Part shown: positions 35,346 to 43,654 of the stretch, in pieces | Numbering within the stretch: the stretch's first letter is position 1 | How the letters are laid out: the number at the start of each line of letters is the position of its first letter | Source of the DNA: JAGXTF01 sp044224315 | Lineage (GTDB): Bacteria; Bacteroidota; Bacteroidia; NS11-12g; UBA955 | Assembly (NCBI GenBank): GCA_044224315.1 | Contig: JBGAKR010000003.1 | Coordinates: 62,001 to 126,000, forward strand | Length of the DNA stretch: 64,000 bases | Direction of reading: 5' to 3' | Program-made: the position numbers and the translations under genes | Notes under the pieces: model-generated | The model's input: the letters and a program-made list of their open reading frames with translations, nothing else | The model's database searches: none | Told to the model about the DNA's origin: nothing

Positions 35346-35890
35346 TACATTTTGGCCATAATTTTTATCAGGGATTTGCGGGCCCTCATAAGTTTTGAAC
35401 GCGATGTTGCTACCTGTATTCCCAATTGATCGGCTATCTGCTGGTGAGAATAATTTTCAATTGCATACAGATTGAGAATGATGCGATAATCGGGGCGCAA
35501 CTTGCCCAAGGCAGTTAATATCTTGGAAGAGTGGGCCTGAAACAAGGGTTCAAAATCCTCATCCGTTTGACTTTCGGGAAGATTTTCATCGTCGTATTCA
35601 TTTTGATATACAATGTATTTCTTATAGGCCGACCTCACATAATCCAAACAATGGTTTGTAAATAATCGGTAAAGCCAGGATTCGAAGCGATTGTATTCTC
35701 TGAATTGTTTAATATTCTTAAAAGTTTTTATAAAACCATCGTGCAGCAAGTCTTTTGCTTCATCCGCGTTAGAGGCATATCTGAGACAAATTGCGTACAT
35801 CTTTTTATAGTATAACTCATATACCACTTTCTGGCACCGTTTATCCTGTTCGGCACATCCGATAATTATTTCATCTGATATGTCTGTCAC
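35345..35890 (-). CDS. ECF RNA polymerase sigma factor
   Basis: 181-residue extracytoplasmic-function sigma factor. Sigma2: YELYYKKMYAICLRYASNAD, then DEAKDLLHDGFIKTFKNI and RFESWLYRLFTNHCLDY. Sigma4: KLRPDYRIILNLYAIENYSH and the HTH QQIADQLGIQVATSRSKLMR. Starts with GTG at 35890. First gene of a three-gene operon with overlapping starts and stops; probable regulon includes its own operon and the T9SS cargo downstream. Confidence 0.93.
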   Translation of the reverse strand: MTDISDEIIIGCAEQDKRCQKVVYELYYKKMYAICLRYASNADEAKDLLHDGFIKTFKNIKQFREYNRFESWLYRLFTNHCLDYVRSAYKKYIVYQNEYDDENLPESQTDEDFEPLFQAHSSKILTALGKLRPDYRIILNLYAIENYSHQQIADQLGIQVATSRSKLMRARKSLIKIMAKM

Positions 35891-36022
35891 AGGTTCTATG
35901 GGTGCTCAATACTTTAGTACACTACAAAAGTATCTGAAAGCATCTTTACTCTTTATAACGAGAGGAAATTAAAACGTGGCACCTTTGCAAAAAAAAAATT
36001 ATTTTTGAAAAAAACTGCCACA

Positions 36023-36046
36023 TTACAAACAATGCCCCGTTTGTAA
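36023..36046. promoter_or_regulatory. Inverted repeat TTACAAAC-N8-GTTTGTAA
   Basis: Perfect 8-bp arms around 8 bp (36023-36030 and 36039-36046), 23 bp before the beta-helix gene and in the region divergent from the ECF sigma operon. Operator or 5'-UTR hairpin. Confidence 0.5.
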
Positions 36047-36068
36047 GGTAACCAAACTAATTTCAAAC

Positions 36069-37448
36069 ATGAAACAAATTACAAAACTCATCTCTATGGC
36101 AGCTTTGCTGATGTTGGGACTTAATCTTCAAGCCCAAACTACAGTTTCTTCTATCATTTCAGCCGATGAAACCTGGACCCCTTCGGGCAGTCCGTATGAA
36201 GTTACGCATAATGTATTAATTGATAAAGGCGTAAAGGTTAAAGTAATGCCAGGTACAAAAATCAGGGCAACAGGTCCTTACCGCATCATCGTTTCAGGTA
36301 CCTGGGAGGCCCGTGGTACAGCCGATTCGGTAATTACCATCGATACCTGTGCTTTCGAATTTACCAATGACGCAGTGGGGTACAATTTCACTTCCAAAAA
36401 AGGCTCAGTTTTCAGCTATTGCAATGTGCAGGGTAATGGTATGGCATCTTACATGTGCATACAAACCAAAATTACCAGTTTATTAATTAGTAATTGTAAA
36501 TTCCGCAATACTTACTATACCATTTATGGTCCCTATGCCAGTGGTAAAGATACTGCAACAGTGCGCATAGAAAAGTCGTTTTTTGACTTAGGCGCCCAAT
36601 ACGGATCTGTTATATATCCTAGTGGTAATAATGCAATTGTAGAAATCGATCAGTGCACGGTTTTAAATATGGGCTCTATGTTCCTTGCCGAACGTTGCTA
36701 TATCACCCGAAGCACTTTTACAGGCTGCTCTTCTTATGGCGGCATCCGTATCAGCCGCGGCAAACGCGTGGTTATTGCTTGTAATTCCTTTAAAAAATTC
36801 AGAAACAGTGTGCTTGAAATAATGGTTTACACCGATGGTTCAAACATTTCAATCACCGAAAACACCTTCGATTCTACCGATAATTTTATGGATATTTATA
36901 GTGTTTACGGCATAGGTAAAACCACTTCATTTAAGGTAGAAGGAAATAACTTTCTGAAATACAATAAAAACTCAGTGCTGTTTCATGCAAGTTCAAGCCC
37001 CGGTAAAAAAGATACATTCGTATTTCCAAACAACTATTGGGGTAGCAGCAGCTCTAGTACCATAGATGCAGGTATTTTCGATTTCAAAGATGATATTACT
37101 GTGCCTGCACAAATCGACTATACAGGTTATTTATCCAGTCCGGTAAGCAATTGCACCACCCTTGAAGGTGTAACCCAGCAACAAAATGCAAGTAATCATG
37201 CATTCAATATTTCTCAAATCGGCATTTATCCCAATCCTGCCTCCACCCATATCCGAATTGAGAATATGCCAGTTGGGAAAAAAGAAATTAAAATCATATC
37301 AATTACTGGAAAGGTGATTAAAACCCAGGTAACAATTGATGCTTCTGCAAACCTTAATCTCACTGAGATTGCAGCAGGTAGCTATTATGTTGTGATTTCA
37401 GAAAATGGGCTGAAATTGGGTGCAAAACAAATTCAAATTGTAAAATAA
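36069..37448 (+). CDS. T9SS-secreted right-handed beta-helix protein
   Basis: 459 residues. Signal peptide ends LNLQAQ. The body is a series of ~22-residue parallel beta-helix coils, with frequent N-x-F and S-x-F positions (SFKVEGNNFLKYN, SNISITENTFDSTDNF), as in pectate-lyase-like folds. No catalytic triad identified, so adhesion, structure or lyase activity cannot be told apart. C-terminal type-A sorting domain: IGIYPNPASTHIRIENMP to AAGSYYVVISENG. Divergent from the ECF operon, so perhaps in its regulon. Confidence 0.85.
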   Translation: MKQITKLISMAALLMLGLNLQAQTTVSSIISADETWTPSGSPYEVTHNVLIDKGVKVKVMPGTKIRATGPYRIIVSGTWEARGTADSVITIDTCAFEFTNDAVGYNFTSKKGSVFSYCNVQGNGMASYMCIQTKITSLLISNCKFRNTYYTIYGPYASGKDTATVRIEKSFFDLGAQYGSVIYPSGNNAIVEIDQCTVLNMGSMFLAERCYITRSTFTGCSSYGGIRISRGKRVVIACNSFKKFRNSVLEIMVYTDGSNISITENTFDSTDNFMDIYSVYGIGKTTSFKVEGNNFLKYNKNSVLFHASSSPGKKDTFVFPNNYWGSSSSSTIDAGIFDFKDDITVPAQIDYTGYLSSPVSNCTTLEGVTQQQNASNHAFNISQIGIYPNPASTHIRIENMPVGKKEIKIISITGKVIKTQVTIDASANLNLTEIAAGSYYVVISENGLKLGAKQIQIVK

Positions 37449-37472
37449 ATTCCACAATTCGTCATACTTTTG

Positions 37473-37504
37473 AACGGCTGCCAGCAATGGTGGCCGTTTT
37501 TTTT
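37473..37504 (+). terminator. Rho-independent terminator of the beta-helix gene
   Basis: AACGGCTGCC (37473-37482) pairs, with two G-T wobbles, to GGTGGCCGTT (37489-37498), followed by T run. Confidence 0.75.
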
Positions 37505-37506
37505 AA

Positions 37507-38520
37507 TTAAATTATTTGGGTAAATTTTGGATTGGTTTTAGTCAAATCTGGTCCTTCACCGCGCTTGTATTTTGGGTAGTAGTGTTTGTTTTCATCCGGC
37601 ACAGAATCTGCAGTTTCGGGTGGCTTAGTAAATACTACAGTTGGAAAAACCGGAGTTTCATTTCCATTAAAATCCCGGGCCCATTCTTTATGGTTATAGA
37701 CACAAACGGGCAAGCAGGCGCTGCAATAAAAATGATTGGCAAAATACGGAAAACACTTACCTGTATCTACCAAATAACGGTCATTTCCCAAATGATCTTT
37801 GCCTGCTTTGGGGTCTCTTTCATTTGGTATTGCATTGGCCGGACAGTAAATACGGCATGCGCGGCAATTGTCGCAAAAAGCAGCAATTCCTGCATCAATA
37901 GGATGGTCGCATTGCATTTCAATACTGGTTATTACGCTTCCCATTCGGAATAAGGGACCCAATTCCGGGTGGATAATGGAACCATGCCTGCCCAGTTCCC
38001 CAAAACCTGCTTTTAATCCAATTGGGATATGCAAAATATCACTGTCGCCTATGGGGTGCTCTACTTTGCAGGTATAACCCAGGCTGCGCACAAACTCGGC
38101 CAGGGCTATCACCGTTTCGCCAAGTGTATGGTATATGCGCAGGCATTCTATAGCCGCTTCCTGCGAAGGAACTGTGGCAAAATGCCTGTAATCCATCCGC
38201 TGACCCACAGCAATTGCAAATTTCTCAGTTACCTGTTTCCCTTTGTAAATATCCGAGGGCTCAATCAGGCAAATTCCTACAAGGTCAGCTCCAAATTCAC
38301 GTGCTTTTTGTTTGATAACCTCCGCGGCTTTGGCATTCGACTCAAATAATGTTTTTACCGGATTTACTTCACCTTCAAAACGTTGATATTGATTTTGGTA
38401 TATCTGCTGTAAAATCTCATCAGCCTCCTTAATGTGGATTTTTCTGCCACCTACAGCAGCATACCATAAATCCCAATTAAAGGCGGGTGGTGAGTTTAAA
38501 CCTGCAGACAATACTTGCAC
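37507..38520 (-). CDS. 4Fe-4S protein, reductive-dehalogenase/QueG-like
   Basis: 337 residues. Two cysteine clusters near the C-terminal third: CDNCRACRIYCP and CSACLPVC, forming a bacterioferredoxin-type 2x[4Fe-4S] domain. The N-terminal region (EFGADLVGICLIEPSDIYKG) and GFGELGRHGSIIHPELGPLF match the reductive dehalogenase/epoxyqueuosine reductase-like fold that binds a corrinoid. No Tat signal is seen, so respiratory dehalogenation is unlikely; a cytoplasmic corrinoid oxidoreductase is more plausible. GTG start 4 bp after a near-consensus -7 (TATATTCG). Confidence 0.75.
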   Translation of the reverse strand: MQVLSAGLNSPPAFNWDLWYAAVGGRKIHIKEADEILQQIYQNQYQRFEGEVNPVKTLFESNAKAAEVIKQKAREFGADLVGICLIEPSDIYKGKQVTEKFAIAVGQRMDYRHFATVPSQEAAIECLRIYHTLGETVIALAEFVRSLGYTCKVEHPIGDSDILHIPIGLKAGFGELGRHGSIIHPELGPLFRMGSVITSIEMQCDHPIDAGIAAFCDNCRACRIYCPANAIPNERDPKAGKDHLGNDRYLVDTGKCFPYFANHFYCSACLPVCVYNHKEWARDFNGNETPVFPTVVFTKPPETADSVPDENKHYYPKYKRGEGPDLTKTNPKFTQII

Positions 38521-38559
38521 ATGGCGAATATAGCATAATTCAAACGAACAAACCGGACC

Positions 38560-38913
38560 CTACTTCAACGACTTGATAAATAGAAATACCATTTCATCCT
38601 CAATATGCGAATAGCCTTGCTCATAACAGAAATAATACATTTTGCCATCTTTTTGTATAGATGAACTGGTGTAAATATCAAAATCAAAACCGGCTGCAGT
38701 AAGCCTGCGTAAGCTTACTACCGTATTGCCCTTTGGATTTAAATCGTATAAAATTTTACGATTTCTGCGTAGGGCTGAATTAATACGTTTCATTAAAGCC
38801 GACATTTCAGAATTGCGCTTATTGTTGTAATGACTCCGGCAATAATCATCGCAATACTTTTTGTCAACCCTGCCGGAAATGGGTTTTCTACATTCTAAAC
38901 AATACCTCTCCAT
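38560..38913 (-). CDS. Small zinc-ribbon protein of unknown function
   Basis: 117 residues. An N-terminal Cys4 zinc ribbon (CLECRKPISGRVDKKYCDDYC) is followed by YNNKRNSEM and a region of alpha/beta character ending FLFIKSLK. I recall this plan as common, uncharacterised and conserved in Bacteroidota. The ribbon suggests nucleic-acid or protein binding. Single gene between the Fe-S protein and the membrane protein. Confidence 0.75.
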   Translation of the reverse strand: MERYCLECRKPISGRVDKKYCDDYCRSHYNNKRNSEMSALMKRINSALRRNRKILYDLNPKGNTVVSLRRLTAAGFDFDIYTSSSIQKDGKMYYFCYEQGYSHIEDEMVFLFIKSLK

Positions 38914-38963
38914 GCCGCAATATTAGATTGGCACAAAAGCATATTTTGTAGAATTAATTCGAA

Positions 38964-40379
38964 TTACTTATCGGTATTTTCCTCATTATCAATCCCTAAA
39001 GTCAACCGTCGACTATGGGTTTTGATTTCAGTGAAATCCCAACTGGGCTTGCCATTCTGGTTGGGATACTTGCGTTCGAAGAATTCTACAAGGTATTCCT
39101 GGGTGCCATTCGGGTTGTGTACATTTTTATCGAACCTGAGCAAGCGCTGAAATACCCTTCCACGGAGTTTATAGGGCATGGTAGAATTTTCGTAAGTTAA
39201 TGTATCTATTCCAAATACGTACTGGGAAATATTGCCAAAATATAAAAAATCTGAGCTGTGATTGGCCAATTTCAACGGGTTAAACCGGGAATAGTATTGT
39301 TTACCCCCGTGCTTGTCGAAAAACGGAACTTCATAAGCTTTACCGCCCTCCAATCTATAAACTACAAACCATTTTTGGCCGCCTTCAATGTGGTTATCAT
39401 TAAAAACATCAGGCTCAAACAATCCAACATAAGCAAGCTTTTTAGAAATAAATAGTTTGGTATCCCATTCTTTAATAAACCAAAATGCCCGGTCCGAGAT
39501 CTTATTGAAACCGGGTAGTTTAAGGGTTAAAAACAAGGCCATTAAAGTAAAACCAATGCGTAGAAATCTCCGAAAACCTGCAGTTTCAGTGCGAAAATTT
39601 AGTAATTGGATTCCGGTTACCCCCGGATTCTTTTTGATAAATATTAGAATAAATAACAGTAATGTACTCCAACTGAAAAATGAAATACCTATGATAAAGA
39701 ACATCCAAATAAGCAGAATTATCATAAATATGAAAACAACGATACGGCTGCGTTTAAATATGTACAGGGGCCCGATTATTAGCTGACTAATGAGCAAACC
39801 ATAGGTACAAATGTGCGATAATTTATGAAACAAAACAGGAGAAGTTTCTATTAAATGGCGAAAAAAATCTGAGTGCCGGCTGAAATAATTATGGGTAAGA
39901 ATAAGCCCAATTGCATCGCCGCTTTTCCAATATGGACTATGGAAGTGTACCACCGAACTGAAAAAATTCATCACACAAAATATAGAAAAAAACAAAAAAT
40001 ATATTTTATCCGTTTCTCTAAGAATCAATGAATCTTCTTTTTCGTGTTGCTGATCATAAAGCTTCTTTCGCCAACTCCAGCTTGCATAAAGCAGAAAGAG
40101 CAGCACAAAAATGGCGGTGCTGAAATTGGTAGACATAAAAACTACATCAAATTTGGGTAACAGGTAAGCCAATAAAATCGATACCAAAACCATTTTCTTG
40201 TTGAATAAAAAAAGGATTAAAAGCAGGGGTAAACTAAGTGCATAAAACCATTCTTCTTCATTGAAATGGAATTTGGTGTAATAGGCATATGAAACCAGAA
40301 TTTGGGCCATACGATATAGTTGCAGTATTACTATACCGTAGCGCACATATCGCAACTTATTGATCTCAAAATCCAGCAT
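38964..40379 (-). CDS. HTTM-like polytopic membrane protein
   Basis: 471 residues with about eight hydrophobic helices in the first ~300 residues and a soluble C-terminal ~170 residues. The loop HSPYWKSGDAIGLILTHNYF and the following LSHICTYGLLISQLIIGPLY fit the HTTM domain, related to vitamin-K-dependent gamma-carboxylase. The key catalytic residues of the carboxylase could not be confirmed. Divergent from the beta-helix gene at 40420. Confidence 0.6.
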   Translation of the reverse strand: MLDFEINKLRYVRYGIVILQLYRMAQILVSYAYYTKFHFNEEEWFYALSLPLLLILFLFNKKMVLVSILLAYLLPKFDVVFMSTNFSTAIFVLLFLLYASWSWRKKLYDQQHEKEDSLILRETDKIYFLFFSIFCVMNFFSSVVHFHSPYWKSGDAIGLILTHNYFSRHSDFFRHLIETSPVLFHKLSHICTYGLLISQLIIGPLYIFKRSRIVVFIFMIILLIWMFFIIGISFFSWSTLLLFILIFIKKNPGVTGIQLLNFRTETAGFRRFLRIGFTLMALFLTLKLPGFNKISDRAFWFIKEWDTKLFISKKLAYVGLFEPDVFNDNHIEGGQKWFVVYRLEGGKAYEVPFFDKHGGKQYYSRFNPLKLANHSSDFLYFGNISQYVFGIDTLTYENSTMPYKLRGRVFQRLLRFDKNVHNPNGTQEYLVEFFERKYPNQNGKPSWDFTEIKTHSRRLTLGIDNEENTDK

Positions 40380-40419
40380 AATTGAAATTCAATATTAGTA
40401 AATGTTCTATATTGCACCT

Positions 40420-41823
40420 ATGAAAAGGGCAATATTTCTGTTCAATTTGTTGGTATTGGCATTGTGGATTCAGGCCAAGCAATGGAAAGTTGGGCCATCC
40501 CGCACATATACAAAACCTAGTCAGGTTTCCGCATTGGTAGGGAATGGAGATACGGTTTTAATTGATGCCGGAGTATATAATACCGATGTTTGTAAATGGA
40601 CTGCCGATAACCTGCTTTTAAAAGGGGTAGGAGGGTTTGCTCACCTCAAGGCCAATGGAGCCAACTATGGAGGAAAAGCTATCTGGGTAATTCAGGGGAA
40701 AAATAACCACACGGATTCAATCGAGTTTTCGCTGTGTTCGTGTGTGGATCAAAATGGAGCCGGAATAAGGCTTGAAGGCAACGGGCTTACTGTATCGCAT
40801 TGTTATTTTCACGATAATGAAAACGGTATTCTTTGCGGTCAGGATACCAGCAGTGATGTTTTGATAGAATATAGCAATTTTGAAAATAATGGTTTTGGGG
40901 ATGGCTATTCACATAATTTATATATCGGCCACATTCGCACGCTTACATTTCGGTACAATTACTCCCACCATGCTAAAATAGGACATGAACTCAAGAGCAG
41001 GGCATCAAAAAATTATATTTTATATAATCGATTTGATGAAGAAGCCGATGGAACCGCAAGCCGGAGCATTGATCTGCCCAATGGCGGATTGGCTGTTGTA
41101 ATGGGCAATGAAATAATCAAAGGTGCCAGTTCTCAGAATTCCAATTTTTTGTCATTTGGGATAGAAGGACTCACAAATCCGGGTCCGCAAGCCATTTATA
41201 TTGTGCACAATACCTTTGTAAACTTTCGCAGTGCGGGTGTGTTTGTTAACACACCCACAGGGGTGGCCCTGGTAAAAATGTATAACAATATCCTTAGCGG
41301 CCCCGGTGGTTTTACCTTCAACTCACCCACAAGCTTGGATACAGCGGGCAATATTGCTGCTTCCGTTTCTGCCATGAAATTTTTAAGCAATCCCAATCGC
41401 GAGTATGAATTGGGCAGTAATTCACCGGCCATAAATTTCTCGGTTAGTGCCGGTGTTGTGGGTGCTCTGTCATTAAGCCCCGCGGCAGAATACCGTCATC
41501 CCATGCAAATTGTGGCACGCAATGCATTGGGCAAAGCCGATGCAGGAGCACATGAGTTTGGAAATACGTCTACGATCAATGTTGAGTCTGTCGTGCAGCT
41601 GCAGGTTTACCCAAATCCGGTGAGCACTAATTTATATTTCAGGGGAATAAACGGGGGCGAAATACGCCTTATAAATGCGCAGGATATGCTTGTGCGCACA
41701 TACAAAGCAGAATCACACTGTCAGAATGCAGAATTAAACGTTTCGGAACTACCCCCAGGGGCATATTGCTGGATATATCAATCCCCTGAAATTCTGAAAT
41801 CCGGAAAATTTATAATTCCATGA
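40420..41823 (+). CDS. T9SS-secreted right-handed beta-helix protein
   Basis: 467 residues starting at the ATG at 40420, giving a clean signal peptide (LFNLLVLALWIQAKQ). Opens with WKVGPSRTYTKPSQVSALVG, a motif of beta-helix polysaccharide-active or adhesive proteins. Coils continue with CYFHDNENGILCG, NFENNGFGDGYSHNLYIG and YNYSHHAKIGHELKSRA. C-terminal type-A T9SS sorting domain, LQVYPNPVSTNLYFRG to LPPGAYCWIY. Lyase or binding activity not decidable by eye. Confidence 0.85.
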   Translation: MKRAIFLFNLLVLALWIQAKQWKVGPSRTYTKPSQVSALVGNGDTVLIDAGVYNTDVCKWTADNLLLKGVGGFAHLKANGANYGGKAIWVIQGKNNHTDSIEFSLCSCVDQNGAGIRLEGNGLTVSHCYFHDNENGILCGQDTSSDVLIEYSNFENNGFGDGYSHNLYIGHIRTLTFRYNYSHHAKIGHELKSRASKNYILYNRFDEEADGTASRSIDLPNGGLAVVMGNEIIKGASSQNSNFLSFGIEGLTNPGPQAIYIVHNTFVNFRSAGVFVNTPTGVALVKMYNNILSGPGGFTFNSPTSLDTAGNIAASVSAMKFLSNPNREYELGSNSPAINFSVSAGVVGALSLSPAAEYRHPMQIVARNALGKADAGAHEFGNTSTINVESVVQLQVYPNPVSTNLYFRGINGGEIRLINAQDMLVRTYKAESHCQNAELNVSELPPGAYCWIYQSPEILKSGKFIIP

Positions 41824-42009
41824 ATCAATCGATAACCTTTACTGGATAAGGGTTGTAAGATTTTTAAGCACGCCTAAACCCGTTTTTTTACGTTTATTTC
41901 CGGAACTATCCGTTTATATTCTTTTCTAATTTTAAAACGGCATTCAATTTTGCATCAACAAATTTTTACAAACGATTACAAACAACAGAATTATTTAAAA
42001 TTAAAAATT

Positions 42010-42387
42010 ATGATCGAAGAATTAAACAACAACACAATTCGTATTTTCGCCACAGTAGGCGTTAAACCTGAAATTCGCACCACACCTGCAGGAAGGGTAC
42101 ATGCCACTTGTCGCATCATCAGTTTTGATAAAAAAGCAGATGCGGAAGGCAATGTTAAAACAGAGAAAAGCTGGCATACTCTGTCAGCCTGGGGTCCCAA
42201 AGCAGAATTTATCAAAAAACACTTTGTGGAAGGACGCAAAGTAGCTCTGCTTGTATTACACGAAGTAAACCGCGAATTCACCAGCAAAGAAGGTGAAATC
42301 AAAACCTTTTCACAGATGAAACTAAAAAGAGTGTTGCACCTTGGCGAATTACCGGGTAAAAACAACACAGAGGTTCAAGCCAACTGA
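42010..42387 (+). CDS. ssb: Single-stranded DNA-binding protein paralogue 1 (divergent)
   Basis: 125-residue OB-fold SSB. It opens NNTIRIFATVGVKPEIRTTP where the others have KIIGNVGSAP, and has WHTLSAWGPKAEFIKK in the core. No acidic DDxPF tail; it ends NNTEVQAN, so it lacks the partner-docking tip of housekeeping SSB. First of four ssb genes in a row. ATG at 42010 is preferred over an upstream GTG because it matches the start of the other three. Confidence 0.8.
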   Translation: MIEELNNNTIRIFATVGVKPEIRTTPAGRVHATCRIISFDKKADAEGNVKTEKSWHTLSAWGPKAEFIKKHFVEGRKVALLVLHEVNREFTSKEGEIKTFSQMKLKRVLHLGELPGKNNTEVQAN

Positions 42388-42456
42388 GGTTTGCAGCTTC
42401 AAAAATATATTGTTCAATGCGTATTATTTTTAACACAATTAATTTATTTAATAATT

Positions 42457-42807
42457 ATGAAAAACACAGTAAAAATTATCGGAAATGTAGGCAGTGCACC
42501 AGTTGTGCGTGAACTACAAGGAGGCAACCTGGTTGCAAGATTCAACGTAGCTACCAACGAAAAAATCAAAACAGAAAACGGAGTGGTTACCAAAACCAAT
42601 TGGCATTCCGCCGTTGCCTGGGGAGAGTTGGCAGATTATGTTCGCAAAAATGTAGACAAAGGCACCCATGTGGCCCTGGAAGGAAAACTGGTTACCAATA
42701 GCTGGACCGACCGCGATGGAAACAACCGCACCAATACCGAGATTAAAATTAACGAAATCCTGATTCAAGGCGCTAAAACCCTGAAACCAGTGCAAGATCA
42801 ATTCTAA
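42457..42807 (+). CDS. ssb: Single-stranded DNA-binding protein paralogue 2
   Basis: 116 residues, classic SSB start MKNTVKIIGNVGSAPVVREL and core NWHSAVAWGELADYVRKNVD, then KGTHVALEGKLVTNSWTD. Ends TLKPVQDQF without an acidic tip. 69 bp after paralogue 1. As in all four, the ATG is preceded by AATT. Confidence 0.88.
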   Translation: MKNTVKIIGNVGSAPVVRELQGGNLVARFNVATNEKIKTENGVVTKTNWHSAVAWGELADYVRKNVDKGTHVALEGKLVTNSWTDRDGNNRTNTEIKINEILIQGAKTLKPVQDQF

Positions 42808-42859
42808 AAAACGCAAAAAGTCATTATTTATTTAATTCCATTATTAATCATTTGAAATT

Positions 42860-43204
42860 ATGAAAAACATTCGAAATTCAGTACAAATTATTGGCAATGT
42901 AGGCAGCGCCCCTGATGTAAAAGAGCTCCAAAACGGCCGCAAAGTAGCCCGGTTTAGTGTTGCTACCCACGAACAATATCGCAATGGCCAGGGTGAGGTT
43001 GTAAAAAGCACCTGCTGGCACCAGATTGTAGCTTGGGGCAGTATGGCAGGTTATATCGAACGCCATGTGAATAAAGGCAATCAGGTTGCTGTCGAAGGCA
43101 AACTTTCCAGCCGCAGTTTTCAAGATCAAAATGGCGATAAAAAATATGTTACCGAAATTGTGGTAAACGAATTGATCTTTACCCAGGGTAAAACTAAAAA
43201 CTAA
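42860..43204 (+). CDS. ssb: Single-stranded DNA-binding protein paralogue 3
   Basis: 114 residues: MKNIRNSVQIIGNVGSAPDV, CWHQIVAWGSMAGYIERHVN, KGNQVAVEGKLSSRSFQD. Closest in opening and size to paralogue 4. Lacks the C-terminal acidic tip. 52 bp after paralogue 2. Confidence 0.88.
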   Translation: MKNIRNSVQIIGNVGSAPDVKELQNGRKVARFSVATHEQYRNGQGEVVKSTCWHQIVAWGSMAGYIERHVNKGNQVAVEGKLSSRSFQDQNGDKKYVTEIVVNELIFTQGKTKN

Positions 43205-43254
43205 TTCAAATTATCTAAAATAGAATTCAATTATTCAATTAATCAATTACAATT

Positions 43255-43599
43255 ATGAAAAATTTAAGAAATTCAGTTCAGATTATTGGCAATGTAGGAA
43301 ATGCCCCGGAGGTTCGCGAATTTGAGGGTGGAAGAATGATGGCACGCTTTAGTGTTGCTACCAATGAAAGTTACAAAAATGCCCAGGGCGAAAAGGTGAA
43401 AACGGCCACCTGGCATAATTTTGTGGCATGGGGTGCAAAAGCCCGATACATTGCAGATTACCTGCAAAAAGGCCGCGAAGTAGCAGTGGAAGGTAAACTT
43501 ACCAATCGCAGTTACGATGATAAAAATGGCGGCAAACGCTGGGTAACCGAAATTGTTGTAAACGAGGTGCTCATTTTGGGAAATAAAAAAGAAGATTAA
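43255..43599 (+). CDS. ssb: Single-stranded DNA-binding protein paralogue 4
   Basis: 114 residues: NLRNSVQIIGNVGNAPEVRE, TWHNFVAWGAKARYIADYLQ, KGREVAVEGKLTNRSYDDKN. The tail GNKKED is basic/acidic and short, again no DDxPF. Last of the array, 50 bp after paralogue 3, followed by a strong terminator. Confidence 0.88.
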   Translation: MKNLRNSVQIIGNVGNAPEVREFEGGRMMARFSVATNESYKNAQGEKVKTATWHNFVAWGAKARYIADYLQKGREVAVEGKLTNRSYDDKNGGKRWVTEIVVNEVLILGNKKED

Positions 43600-43624
43600 T
43601 CTGGTCGTTACTTCTTCTTGATTT

Positions 43625-43653
43625 AAAAAAGCCTGGCTTTGCCGGGCTTTTTT
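43625..43653. terminator. Bidirectional terminator, 13-bp stem
   Basis: AAAAAAGCCTGGC (43625-43637) pairs with GCCGGGCTTTTTT (43641-43653) around TTT. Serves the ssb array and the opposing operon, whose last stop is at 43655. Confidence 0.88.
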
Positions 43654-43654
43654 A

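Noticed and set aside
35976..35990. GTGGCACCTTTGC as a possible sigma-54 promoter
   Set aside because: The GG and GC elements are about four bases too close for sigma-54; resemblance is by chance.
38964..40379. Membrane protein as a vitamin-K-dependent gamma-carboxylase
   Set aside because: Only the HTTM-like helices are recognisable; catalytic lysine and C-terminal domain features were not found.
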